Assembly (NCBI GenBank): GCA_002914845.1
Contig: JXTC01000325.1
Span: 260,575 to 324,574 of the forward strand
Origin: Trema orientale
Taxonomy: Eukaryota > Streptophyta > Magnoliopsida > Rosales > Cannabaceae
Length of the DNA stretch: 64,000 nucleotides
Reading direction: 5' to 3'
The notes under the pieces are model-generated. The model was not told where the DNA came from. It did not search any database and worked only from the letters and a program-made list of their open reading frames with translations. The position numbers were made by a program, and so were the translations under genes. Shown one piece after another: positions 11,591 through 24,260 of the stretch (position 1 is its first letter; each line of letters begins with the position of its first letter).

Positions 11591-12937
11591 TGGTGACACA
11601 TTGGTCTATGGAGGCACGTACCGGCTTGACCTTAGCCCAAGGCTCAACTTGTCCTTAGCACGTACACAGATTGACACACAAACGGGCCTGTAGGACAAAT
11701 TTGGCAAGTGTATTGGAGAATAGCACATAAATACCCGTTTGCTTAAGCATATTTTTATAAAATATTTTGTTTTTAAGACCAATACTCATTTTTATACATA
11801 CGATTATGTTTAGAGTTTGAATTTATACTAAAAATACTTTATATTTTCAACTGACTGTTCGAGATATGACTGGTTACATTTTTTTCAATTGATTAGTTGA
11901 GGTTTTGTCGACGGAGTATTTGAGATTTGATTACTGACTAGTTGAGTTTTATACTGATTAATGGATTGAGGTTTAAAATTATAATAGGGGTATTTTTTTT
12001 AAAAAAACTCCAAAAAAGGACTATATTTCTAAACGTACTTATTGTTCAGGGTCGGAATTGTGCTCTAGAATAATTAGCATGACCTGTACTTAATTACAAC
12101 AAAGTAGAAGATAATTGGGTTAGACAATTAGGATGCACAGTAGAAAGGGTCATCATAACACTTCCACGTGTCGAAAAGGGATAGGTGGTCGCAATGAGAA
12201 CAACTCTTTCTACGTATCTCGACAAGATTGGCAGTTGTGAAGATGACACACTTAGTGTGCATGAGAATAAGCAGAAATAAAATAATATTAAAAATTGACG
12301 GAGGTGGATAAACCGACCATATTGTCAACTGAGAACTAGAAATAATATAATAATACAATAAATAAATAGACAAGAAATTAAATATTACTAGTTGACTAAG
12401 GCGAATAAACTGATCATGGTGTCAACTAGAAGTTAGTAACAGAAATAAAGTGCAGAAAAATAAATAGTTAGAAACTTACGAAGGCGATACCGTCCATATG
12501 CCAGTTTTAGTTAATTAGAGAGGTTAAAATTACAAGGCAGTAGATCCAACCATATCATTAGAAACAATAAATAACTGAAATTAAAATGCTGAAATTTAAA
12601 TAAAGTGACGTGACCGGTTGCGAGTGAAAATAACACAGATCACTAAATAAATACGCACAATAATTAAAAATGGGAATAAAGTAACTGATCGCACTCAACA
12701 CAGCAATACAGATTACTTTACGGGAGAGAGGAAGTGTAGCAATTGATTACACTTAGAGCAGCAATACAAATTACTTGTCAAGGTAGAGATATAATATAGT
12801 TATTTATATAATAAGACAGAGAGCACAAAACCTAGAACTTGTGCTAAAGGTCAAGCACGGGGTTGTGGAGAGTAGCTCGGTACCCAAAGATTACTATAAT
12901 ATATAGTGTGCAATAATAATAATAATAATAATAATAA
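11591..12937. other. Intergenic DNA, nothing recognised
   Basis: AT-rich sequence with an (AAT)n microsatellite at about 12911-12936 that abuts the MITE at 12938. The open frames are short and show no family features. Confidence 0.5.
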
Positions 12938-13109
12938 GGGCGCGTCTACAGTAGGGGCGTCCCTACGTAGGGCCCTGTCTATTCACCGTTGGATGGGAAT
13001 CTGTATATAAATAGATTCTCCACAGATTCCCGTTATTCTCCACAGATTCTCATCCAACGATAATTAAGGCATGACCCTACGTAGGGACGCCCCTACCGTA
13101 GCCATTCCC
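12938..13109 (+). mobile_element. Mutator-like MITE, copy A
   Basis: A 172-base element that starts GGGCGCGTCTACAGTAGGGG and ends CCTACCGTAGCCATTCCC. Its interior holds paired GAATCTGT/CAGATTC and CATCCAACG/CGTTGGATG segments that can fold back. It is nearly identical to copies at 33931-34101 and 34486-34657. The flanks TAATAATAA are consistent with a 9-bp target duplication, but the AAT microsatellite on both sides makes that weak here. The other two copies show it clearly. Confidence 0.85.
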
Positions 13110-15067
13110 TAATAATAATAATGCAAATATGTATATATATATATGAATGCACGTGTGTGTATGAATTTGTGTACGTGTGAGAAAACTTGGTGACCAAGCT
13201 TATGAAAAGTGAGAATGAGATGAAGATGGCGATGATAACAAGGAAAGGAATCGATTTAAAAGGAATAACAAAATGATGGAGATGAGAAGATAGCCACGGG
13301 TTGTGAAAATAAGAAGAAATAGTGATGACAGTATAAGAGAAATGGTTATAATACTAATGTATGTTATTGGAATTGATGAACAAGGAAACTTTGATATCAA
13401 TCAAAGTTATATGTGGATATAGGCTGGTCAAACGAGGAAAAATAAATGAAAGAAAGTGAAAGTGAATAACTTCAGGAAGATAATTAAGAAAAAGACAAAC
13501 GGTAATAATGGTTTGGTTTTTTTTTTTTTTTTTGTATTTGAGAAAGAGAAAAGCAATCAATTGGAAGATATAAAATGACAGAATGATGTGAATGTGTTAA
13601 TATTGTATTGCTATGTTCTTTTTACATAGGTTGTAAGACTATATATAGGCAAAACTTCAAGCAGTTAAAGCGATGACAACGAGCCTAAGAGTTCTTCTAT
13701 GGCTGATACATCTTCTACTAGGTGTCGTCTCTTAAGATGAGGACTTTGATTTATTTGACACCTAGTTAGGAGGAAGCGGTCCAATAGAAGCTTGACACGT
13801 GGCTCAGTTGTGTTGTGACATGTGGCATCATGACAATGTGGCACAAATTTCTTGATGATGTGGCATGAAATTGGCAGTTCTCCAATGAAAAATTGACACT
13901 TCAAATTTTCTTAATTAACCACATGTTACACAATTATCACATTATTTGTGACTTAATATTTTTAGTTAATGACTAATTATAAAAAATTTGTCACACCCCA
14001 AAATACTTATTTAATAGCTACATGACAAAAATTGAATTATAGAACTGAATGATTTGAGAAATCGATGTTTCTTCCAAATCCATGCATAAGAATTAAGATA
14101 AGAGACTTAAGTTTGCAACACTTGCAAAAAATTGTTTCGTAAGATTTTATTCACATAAAGAGAATAACAAAAATGCTGCAAGAAAGAAAGGACCAAAATA
14201 TAAAGTGGGAGCAAAGATCTTCTTATTTGGGAAGTTAAGAGGAAACCATTCTAAAAACAATGGTGAATATGTGAATTTAACTTTTAAGAATCAAGAGAGA
14301 TAAGGTGAAGCAAAAGAAAGAAACAAGAGACCAAGATATGATGTATACATTTGTGGAGTGTATATGAACTCTGTGGGCTGGGATTGAATGAGAAAAGTAG
14401 AATCTGCAAAACTGGAGAATCCAACATTGGAAAAGGAAAGAAAATGATCAACAATGGTGCTTGCCAGCAACTGATAGACGGTATTCACTTTTCTTTTTAA
14501 CGTACTCAAATTGGTATTTACTGTAAAATACGAAAAAAAAAGTTAATATTGCTTGCAAAGTGTAGAGGTACAGAACTTACAAGCTTAATTTATCTAAAAT
14601 TGACTAGTATAAATTTCACTCCCACTTGAAAATTCAGTTGAGATCCCTATTAATCATTTGAATTTAATTGATCTTTATCGAAAAAATATTATCTTCTTAA
14701 GATATTCTCCAAGAAAAGATTATTTAAGGACGGATTAAGGAGAAAGAAAAAGAGTTATGTAAGTATAATTTAAGAGGAAGCATTATATCAGCAAACCTTT
14801 ATTTTTGAACCCAAAAAAAAAAAAAAGACATTCTTAATGGTGGTGAGTCTCTCGTTTTTCAGGCCTTTCTGATAACAAGGGAAACGCCTCTTCTCTCTCA
14901 TCATCATTTTTTTTTCGTTTTTTGGTTGTAAATGTTGGAAAATCTCCTATGGCATGTGTCAACATTCAACCACTACAACTCTTGTCCTATAGCCCGTTAA
15001 GATTTAATTCAATGGTGTAGAATGTGTCCTTACTGATTGGAGGGGAAAAAAAAAACAGCCCTAGGTT
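13110..15067. other. Intergenic DNA, nothing firmly recognised
   Basis: Contains a TA/TG microsatellite (13128-13180) and poly-T/poly-A tracts (13518-13533, 14813-14826). Minus-strand frames at 13200-13904 are hydrophobic by base composition and show no domain. No gene is supported. Confidence 0.5.
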
Positions 15068-16641
15068 TGTTACGACTCGAGGTCAGGATCAGTGGCAGAA
15101 TGGTTGTTTTATAAAATAGAAATACCGAAAATATTTTAAAAATAATTAAAAAATGCGCAGAATTTTTAATTTTTCAAACTAGCCTCGATAAAATGTTTAA
15201 TTGAAATAAAACCCCATAGTTATGCATTACTCATTAAACATAAATTGTAATTTTAAACAGATAGTTATTAGTTATGTATCGAGCAATCATCTCACACCCA
15301 AATACAGACATAGGTAATATAAATCATGTCCAAATCCCACAATTAAGCTTACTAAGTTATAATTAAAATCTAAATTCATACTCAAGTCTATAATCCACAA
15401 GTCTGGTAGGAATTTACTAAAATATAAATAAACTTGTAAGCCTGCAATGCCTCAATTTAGATCTTCCAGTCCAAATCACACTGAGTGCCACCTGAGGGGA
15501 AGAAAGGGATGAGCTAATGCCCAGTAGAGAATCGATCACAGTTTTTTTCTTAAATATATAAAAAATATACTCACGTAGAATGTCCTGCACGGTTAGTGGT
15601 CCATTCAAAATAGTTCACAAAATCCAAGTAGAAATCATAGTCCAAGGATTCAAATATTCTAAACTATTGTAAAACATATATCAAAACCATTACATATCTA
15701 TTTAAGCTAATATATAACCATATATGCAATCATGGTGTCTGAGGTATCCTAGTGGGTCACCCATAAGTCGAGCCACTTAGAAAGGCGATCGTACGTCCGA
15801 GCACCCAACGTGGAGTATCGTAAGTCTGACAGTCGCATAAGTGTGTGAATGTATGCAAATGCTATATAAATGATAGAATAGTGATATGCACCTTTTTCTA
15901 CAAAATCACAAAATAACCATTCAGTGTTCTTTAGTCAAACAATATTTAGTCCTCAAAACAGTGTTCTCTAATCATTTTGGATTTTTTAAAAATTTCAGCA
16001 ATATAACAATCGTTTTTGACCAAAACCCAAAAATCTCATATCTTGCAGAAAATAGTTCAAAATAGATCATATGACACGCCAATAAATGTAACGTGCTTCC
16101 CAGGTAGTTTATATTTCAAATCAGGTCAAAAATATATATAAACACAATTTTTATAAATTAGTTCACGAAATTCCATATTTATTAAAAAATATAAATTTAT
16201 AAATTACATTAATTTTAGAATCAAGTAATCGAATCCCTACCTTAATCGAGTGTCTAAATAGCATTACAGAGCTATAGAGAACGTTTGGCATCATTTGACG
16301 TCGTTCGGAGGGTCAGGCATCATTTTTGAACTTTCGATCAATAGGTTTGAAATTCGATTTTCAAACGAAGCTTCAGATCGTGAAACAGATTTCACCGCTA
16401 AATTCCTAGCACTCAATAGCTAGGTTAGACATATAATTTATCCGATTTAGGCTCAGGCTGAACCCAGGTCAGCGACATGCAAATCGAGCTAAATCTGAGC
16501 CGTCCGATTTTATTTTTTGTTCTCGTTTCGAAACATAGTCAACATATATCTCATTTTTCACTATTTTCAGCGTAGATTCCAAAAATGATATTAGTTTTAC
16601 AATATAACGGTCTGATTAAAAAGTTAACTCCGAAATGATAT
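15068..16641 (-). mobile_element. Partial Ty3-type LTR lacking U3, direct repeat of the next feature
   Basis: It begins TGTTACGACTCGAGG and is colinear with 16642-18215 at high identity over 1574 bases. Shared landmarks include ATGCCCAGTAGAGAATCGAT and GGCGATCGTACGTCCGAGC. It lacks the last 600 or so bases present in the second copy, including the CT-rich leader and the U3 terminus. The two copies abut exactly, pointing to a tandem duplication or unequal recombination rather than two independent insertions. Confidence 0.8.
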
Positions 16642-18829
16642 TGTTACGACTCGAGGCCAGGGTTAGTGGCAGAATGGTTATTTCATAAAATATAAATACC
16701 GAAAATATTTTAAAAATAATTAAAAAATGCGCGGAATTTTTAATTTTTCTTACTAGCCTCGATAAAATGTTTAATTGAAATAAAACCCCGTAGTTATGCA
16801 TTACTCATTAAACATAAATTGTAATTAAAAACAGATAGTTATTAGTTATGTATCGAGCAATCATCTTACACCCAAATACAGACATAGGTAATATAAATCA
16901 TGTCCAAATCCCACAATTAAGCTTACTAAGCTATAATTAAAATCTAAATTCCTACTCAAGTCTATAATCCACAAGTCTGGTAGGAATTTACTAAAATATA
17001 AATTAACTTGTAAGCCTGCAATGCCTCAATTTAGATCTTCCAATCCAAATCACACTGAGTGCCACCTGAAGGGAAGAAAGGGGTGAGCTAATGCCCAGTA
17101 GAGAATCGATTACAGTTTTTTTTTTAAATACATAAGAAATATACTCACGTTGAACGTCCTGCATGGTTAGTGGTCCATTTAAAATAGTTCACAAAATCCA
17201 AGTGGAAATCATAGTCCAAGGATTCAAATATTCCAAACCATTGTAAAACATCTATCAAAACCATTACATATCTATTTAAGTTAACATATAACCATGTATG
17301 CAATCATAGTGTCTGAGATATCCTAATGAGTCACCCGTAAGTCGAGCCACTTAGAAAGGCGATCGTACGTCCGAGCACCCAACGTGGAGTATCGTAAGTC
17401 TGACGGCTGCATAAGTGTGTGAATGCATATAAATGCTATATGAATGATAGAATAGTGATATGCACCTTTTTCTATAAAATTAAATCACAAAATAACCATT
17501 CAGTATTCTTTAATCAAACAATATTTAGTCCTCAAAACAGAGTTCTCTAATCATCTTTGATTTTCTAAAAATTTCAGCAATATAACAATTGTTTTTGATC
17601 AAAACCCAAAAATCTCATATCCTGCAGAAAATAGTTCAAAACAGACCATATGATATGCCAACCAATGTGACGTGCCTCCCAGGTAGTTTATATCTCAAAT
17701 CAGGTCAAAAACATATATAAACACAATTTTTATAAATTAGTTCACGAAATTCCATATTTATTAAAAATATATAAATTTATAAATTACATTAATTTTAGAA
17801 TTAAGTAATCGAATCCCTACCTCAATCGAGTGTCTAAATAGTGTTACAGAGCTATGGAGAACGTTCGGCATCATTTGAGCGTCGTTCGGAGGGTCAGGCG
17901 TCGTTTTTGAACCTTCGATCAATAGGTTTGAAATTCGATTTTCAAACGAAGCTTCAGATCGTGAAACAGATTTCACCGCTAAATTCCTAGCACTCAATAG
18001 CTAAGTTAGACATATAATTTGTCCGATTTGGGCTCAGGCTGAACCCGGGTCAACGACACACAAATCGAGGTAAATCTGAGCTGTCCGATTTTATTTTTTG
18101 TTCTCGTTTTGAAACATAGTTAACATATATCTCATTTTCACCATTTTCAGCGTATATTCCAAAAATGATATTAGTTTTACAATCTAACGGTCTGATTAAA
18201 AAGTTAACTCCGAAACAAAATATATATAAAACTGTCCAAGGAGATCGAAATCAAATGGAGAAAAATCGAGCTACGAGACACCTACCAGGTGATTTCCCGT
18301 GAGGAGACGAGTTGAACGAGATCAGTTTCATAGTGAAACATTACCAGAATCGGCGTCGGTGTCTGAAAAACAGTCTTAGGTTCTTGGCGTCATCGGCGGG
18401 GAATGAAGCGTCTTCAGGGGGCAAGGAAGGCAGTGCGAGCTTCGTTTGGTCCTGAGCTGTTGATTTCGGCTAGTGGCGGCACTCGACAATGGCGAAAGAT
18501 GGCTGAACAGAGCCTCGCTGGAAATTGGCATTTCTTACCAGATTTGAGAGAGAGAGAGAGAGAGAAAGATCGGGCGAGAGAGAGAGAGTTGAGGGGAGTA
18601 TGAGTGAGGGCAACACATGTCTGGGCATAAATGAGCAGTACAATTTTTTAAAAAATTACACATAAGTCCTTGGTTTTCAAAATTTCTATCTATTCAGTCC
18701 TTCTAATTTGCAATTTAGTCTTTTTTTCGAATTTTTTCACACTTTAACCCCAAATTCGATTTTTTTTTTTTGAAAAGTATGGTCAAGAGACGAGTTTATC
18801 CTTACAAAATTTAAGGGGTTTTACAAGGT
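16642..18829 (-). mobile_element. Full-length Ty3-type LTR (solo)
   Basis: Starts TGTTACGACTCGAGG and ends TTAAGGGGTTTTACA, giving TG...CA termini about 2.2 kb apart. Layout and some words (GGTGAGCTnATGCCCAGTA, GTCCGAGCACCC) resemble the Ty3/gypsy LTRs at 57338-58449 and 58450-61143. By that comparison transcription would run on the minus strand. A GA-rich microsatellite (18548-18590) is the CT-rich leader on that strand. No internal coding region flanks it. The 66-codon frame at 18403 is a chance ORF in the LTR. Confidence 0.75.
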
Positions 18830-19895
18830 TAGAGTTAGACGCTCCCTAGACACTCCTAATGAGATGGGCTTTTCACTCCAAGTTAGGGATATCAATTTTA
18901 CCAAACGGGTGGTGCATCGCGTTGCACGAGTCTGAATGGAGCAGATTTTCACTGTTATAAATAGTGCGTGGCATAAGACGAGGATTCCCTATTTAATATT
19001 TAGCTTGGTAGGGCGAATTTGAGATTAAGTGCCCTGCACTGATCCCGCCTCTATTATATATAAGTTAATTTCTATTTCTTTTTATAATAATAATTCAATT
19101 AGATTTTTTTTTTAAAAATATATAATAATATATAGTCATACATTAATATTGTTTGAGTTTAAGTATTTGAGATTCTATAATCCTTTTGAATGGATGATAT
19201 GCTATATGATTTTGGTATTTAATATTTTTTTTTAGTTATTTAGGTCTTCTATCAAATTATAATTCTAATGGATTTGAGTTAAAATTGGAATTTTTCAATA
19301 AAGTTAACTTTGATTCAGATTTTTTTTCTTAATATATATAGACTTTTAAAAGATTTGGACCAATATAATTTGTTTGATTAATTCAAGATAACGATTTCAA
19401 ACGGGACACTGATATACCATTGGGGAAATCGATCCCAATGGAGATTTTGATCCCCAATAGGGATTTCCTGAAATTGTCCCGCATTAAATTAAATGATGAG
19501 GGATGCAGTGATGGTAGAGTAAAATAATAATGGAGACGAGAATAGTAAACACAAAACCAGTTCGGCTCTGCTCCGTTGACATACTTACCCCCAGTACTTT
19601 GCTATACGTTTCGTGGAGCAGCTCGACCAAACACACCAAACGATGGCACCGCGTGATAAGCTCGGCGAAAGCAACTGGATAGGTCAGTCCCGGCGGCACA
19701 ACCTTTCGACTATGCGCACACCATCACCATGTAAACCACGAGTATACTAAAAGCAAAAGTACTAGACTGAAAAATTGGCATATACATGCAAAAGTAAAAT
19801 AACATATTGATTTGATGATCTATCATTAGACTATTCATCCAGTCAAATGCAGTCTTAATATCTTACGTATGTTTTGCTTGTCCTTTATATATATA
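18830..19895. other. Intergenic DNA, possible degenerate transposon sequence
   Basis: The part at 18880-19060 is GC-richer (CGGGTGGTGCATCGCGTTGCACG) and resembles decayed transposon DNA. A 71-codon minus-strand frame at 19484-19699 is GC-richer than its surroundings but matches no family I can name. Confidence 0.4.
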
Positions 19896-20150
19896 TGGAG
19901 GAAGTTTTAATGGTTACGTCTCCGTGAGTAACCATCATTAAAATGCGTGTAATAATAAATTTATTATTTAAATTAGAGTACCACTAAGTTGACTTTCTAA
20001 AAAAAAAAATATAATATTAAAGCTAATTAATTACAATAAATTTTATTGCACAACTATCAATTTAATTACAACCGTTAGATTTTCATCTAACGGTTAGAAA
20101 CACAGTAACCATCGATGGATAAATATAGTAGTAACTATTGAAACCTCACC
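19896..20150. mobile_element. MITE-like inverted-repeat element
   Basis: The left end TATGGAGGAAGTTTTAATGG is imperfectly matched by the reverse complement of the right end (TATGGGTGAGGTTTCAATAG). An internal hairpin CCGTTAGATTTTCATCTAACGG lies at about 20070-20092. TATATATAT-type sequence flanks both sides, so a target duplication is possible but not provable in this simple sequence. No gene inside. Confidence 0.55.
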
Positions 20151-22283
20151 CATATATATATTTGTTTCTAATCGCACAACCTTTCTCATGCATTACATGT
20201 GAATCACACGTGCATACTTGCATACTTTTCAGAAGTTATTTTAAAATAACATACATATCTGACAATTCCAGGAAAGAATATCAGAAAATAAAAGAACAGA
20301 CAAAAAGGAAGAAAACAGCACAAAGTTTGATACAAGTAGATACAACGTATGCATTTAATAATTCTGATTCAAGATGGGGCGGGGCCAGTAGTAATTGGAA
20401 CAATATTTTGAAAAGTCATTTACACAGCCAATTAATTTTCAATGGCTGATAGTTAATTTCACCGCTTGTTGAGATCGATGTCTCTACCATATCCCTGCAT
20501 GTATAGGATTAAAGGTTTTAAGTTTGCGGTACTCAACAAAAAAATTGTTTGGTAGGACTGGCGTAAGATGTCAGTGGTCCACGATATACATGTGTTCCAA
20601 GATTAATTATGTGCCACAAATGGGGTTTTTTTTTTTTTTAATGACCACAAATGATTTTCTTCTTTTTATATAGTCTATGTGCCAGAAATTAAATAAGAAT
20701 CATACAAAATTCAATCTGGTGGTCACAGAAAATTGACACATGATATTTTCTGCAGATTCGTCAATTTTCTATAGGTTATATGTGAATATATACATGTATA
20801 TACATAAGAGTAAAGACTGAAACACCAAAATCTTAAACAAAAAACTTACACCAATGATATTTCTAAAAATTGTGGAATTTCTTAAATTCAAATGATTTGA
20901 ATGAATAATTGATAAACTTGTGAACTATTGAGATGGATTAAATTATTCTGGGATTGGACTGTATAGTTTTTATGTATGTTTTAAAAATTGTGGTTTTGGA
21001 AAAATATAGTTATGCTGCCCTATTTTCAGTAAACCCAAGAATAATTCCAAATGGGTTTTGAAGCATGCATGATTTTATTGATATATCTAATGCATGGTTA
21101 TTACAAACTATGTTATATGTCATAGATATCATAGGATCTTACATTTGAGTATCATTATTGCATCACAATAGTTTAGATTACTCTCGAGTTGCTACAGCGC
21201 TAGGTGAGAGACTTAGACACCTACATAGGATTTGTTGATATACCTCCGGATAGTATCAGGATGCTAATAATTTCCATCTTATAAAATTCCCCTTATGTCA
21301 CTATCCCGGATTCAGGTCATAACAATATCAATAGACAAAGGGTGATAGTGTATCTCTTGTGGATTATGTGTACATTATATATGTTTTTGCAAAACTTATA
21401 ATTCCTCCTTAATATGAATTATATTTTGGTTGATAGTTTCCTGTTATTTATAATCTTTAATTTGATATTCTATTTGGATTTGTGATTGTACTACAATTGG
21501 TTAATAAAATGAAATTTATAGTTTTGATTCAATAACAATTTATATATATATATTAATGGATAAAAAAGAACGATATGTAGAAACTGGAATTTGTAGGAAT
21601 AGACTCAAAACTTTTTTTCCTTTTCAAGTAGTCTAGGACTCTCGGGATGGAAATAATGATAAGTGTAATCCTACTGGGCCTCACCCAAAAGTGCTAGTTT
21701 GAAGGTTATTTTAGGCTTATAGACCATCACTTAAATACCCATAATCTTCCTAGAATATACCCGATATGGGACTTGGGGCATTACAATAAGAATGGCTACG
21801 GGTTAAAAGTGAATCCAACCAATTTAATTTTTTTTCTTTTTTTTTTTAAAGCGGGAAAAACACATTTTTTAAAAAAAATAATTTGTTAATTACAAAACGC
21901 AATTTTGGTTAGTAATTTGTACTTTTAGATTAATACTTGTATTTTACATTTTTTGTAGTTTTGGAAAAAAAGGTTAAAATCAGTAAACTGAAATTAGTAC
22001 AATGTTAATTTCTTTTTCCTTTTTATTTTCTTTTTTGAAAAACATATATAGTATTTAGATTTTAAAGAAGTTTCTATACTACAACTCTTTTCTTTTCTTC
22101 AAACCGGATACTCAAATCAAATTATTTAATCCATATTACTGAAACTTCATTCATGACTTAGTGCTTCAAAGGAAAAAAAAATCATGATATTAGGCATATT
22201 TACTAATCCTCGGTAATGGAAAGAAATGGAAAGGAAAAAAGAAAGAAAATGAGTTTAAATATAAATAATAAGTAATCAAGTCA
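20151..22283. other. Intergenic DNA, nothing recognised
   Basis: AT-rich sequence with scattered homopolymer tracts. The 103-codon frame at 20138-20449 has no recognisable domain and a composition like its surroundings. Confidence 0.5.
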
Positions 22284-22440
22284 ATTGAGGTTAGCTCAGT
22301 TGGTCCAAGGTTTAAGGGATATGTGTGTGAGTTTGGGCAGATCAGGGTTCAAACCTTGGTAATGACGGGTGTCTGAGTTATTTTCTTTTACTTTTGTGAT
22401 AAGTAGTGGTCATTAGTTAAGCTTCACTTTTTAAAAAAAA
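22284..22440 (+). repeat. tRNA-derived SINE
   Basis: It has an A-box (TAGCTCAGTTGG, 22292-22303) and a B-box (GGTTCAAACC, 22346-22355) at tRNA-like spacing. The rest does not fold as a tRNA: there is no matching acceptor stem, and an unrelated tail ends in an A-rich run near 22440. This arrangement is typical of plant SINEs transcribed by RNA polymerase III. Weak inverted ends around it (GGCATATTTACTAATCC near 22192, GGTTTACTAAAACATGGCC near 22600) suggest that it inserted into an older MITE. Confidence 0.65.
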
Positions 22441-22947
22441 ATAATTAATAAAAAATTGAGTTATCTTTAAAAACTTTAACTAATTATTTGAAGAATTTCC
22501 AAAATAATAGTGTGCTCTAAATATAGAAATACATAAAAACGTGAACAAAAGCAAAAGGGAATCACTTTCTTAATTTTTATTCTCTTTTCAGTCTATTATG
22601 GTTTACTAAAACATGGCCTGTATAGAAGTTTGTTTCCAATATGAAATTAAATTATACAAGAATAGGCCTAAACATGAAAGTAAGTAATTAGAAGTTGATT
22701 TCACACGGAAACCACGCACCAAGTTATATAGCTACAACTCTGTCACTTCCCTTTTTCCGAGTAGAATTTGGGTGGATTTATAGCAACCCTTTTGTTTCTT
22801 CTATTGTAAATTGAAATAGTTGACCGCTCCTAAATTAAACCTTTCCCATTTCAAAAACTAATAATAATAATGAAAATAATAGGGGGCCATGGCCCATGAG
22901 AGGCCAGCCCCTAGATGGTTGTCATAGTCGTCTAGGCAGCTCAAGTG

Positions 22948-24252
22948 CGACGTCAAGAGATGTAAACTGGGTCGTGTCGTGCCGGCCCAGGCACATGTAG
23001 CTGTAACATATTCGTACCTCATGTCGTGTCAGTCCAGGCACGATTAGTAATCGTGTCGTCCCGACTCGGGGATGATTACTGGTAGTACCGTGTTATGTCC
23101 GGCCTGTTATGTATCTGTACTCATGTCGTAGTTGTGTTATACCTATAACTAATTTTGTGTCGTAATCATGCCGTTAACATACCATTATTGTGTTTATCTA
23201 TTTTCATGCCTAATTGTTCCCATTTTTGGTATTATACTATTATCGTACTTTATCGTGCCCTTTTTCGGTATTGGGCTATTTTTCGTGCCTAATCGTGTTT
23301 GTTTATGATATTATGTTATTTCTATGCCGAATCATCTCCATTTAAGATATTATGCTATTTTCGTACTAATTGCACCCGTTTTAGGCACTATGATATTTTC
23401 ATGCCTAATCGTGCTTGTTTTTTATTATATTATATTCTTATGTCTAACCTTGCCCAGTTTTCATATCATATATGATTTCAGGCCTAATTATTTCCAATTT
23501 CAAACTTTTACTGTTCTTGTTCCATAATCGTACCCATTATTGATTTTTTTTTTTTCAAATTTAGTTGTTTTAATACCATTAGATATATTTCCTTTCAAGT
23601 AATTATGAAGTATGAATTGTTAATTATTATGTAATAGAAAGAAATTATTTGAAAATTGAGATGACTTTTATGTAAAAATAAATCTAAATTAAAATATTAG
23701 AGTGTATGTGAGTAATAATAGTTAATTTAAATTTCTATAGTTAAAGTATTATTCTAAATAAATTGGCGCCTACTTAAATTATATCAAAATGTATAACTCA
23801 AAAGTTATGATTGTCATGTACCTAACTTGTATTTTTCTTTCTTAACATTTTATGAATTTTCTATTGGAGATGAGTTTTACCTTAAATTCTTAATATCTTT
23901 AAACTCTTTGGCTAAACTTATTAAATTTTTGAACTTTTTTGCTTTAAAAAAATTAGAAATTGATGTAATATATATTAGTTTTACGTAGAAAATATTTAAT
24001 TTAATTTTTTCTAATTTTTTTAAAATTTATTATATTAAAATTATGCCAAAAAATTAAAATAAATTTAAAATATATATATTTTTACAAACTAATTATTTTT
24101 CTTAATGGTGCATATTATTTGTATTTGTCATGCCAATTGCATTACTTGTGTCGTGCCAGCCCAAATAAGTTTACTTGTTATGCAGTGCCGCGCCAGCTTA
24201 TAATCATGCCGTACCCGTGCTGACCCATTGGTACCGGCCTGTTTTGACATCA
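22948..24252. mobile_element. Non-autonomous hAT-like element, complete with target duplication
   Basis: A 1305-base element with imperfect terminal inverted repeats (CGACGTCAAGAGATG at the left; TGATGTCAAAACAGG as reverse complement of the right end). It is flanked by an exact 8-bp direct repeat CTCAAGTG (22940-22947 and 24253-24260). Eight-base duplications are the hAT signature. Both ends hold GTGCCGNGCCGGCCC-like words, and the left half holds degenerate units of about 40 bases. No transposase frame is present. A truncated relative lies at 826-1579. Confidence 0.85.
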
Positions 24253-24260
24253 CTCAAGTG

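Noticed and set aside
18403-18603. 66-codon frame with RERERE run
   Set aside because: It lies in the LTR at 16642-18829; the charged run comes from a GA microsatellite.
19484-19699. 71-codon minus-strand frame of fairly protein-like composition
   Set aside because: No family recognised and no adjoining exon in phase. It could be a gene fragment but I cannot support that.
20440-20580. Weak similarity between about 14020-14140 and 20440-20580 (words like AAATTGTTTnGTAnGA)
   Set aside because: The similarity is short and patchy. Without an alignment I cannot distinguish it from chance in AT-rich DNA.
22284-22360. Possible tRNA gene
   Set aside because: A- and B-boxes are present but no acceptor stem or proper anticodon arm can be formed; SINE fits better.
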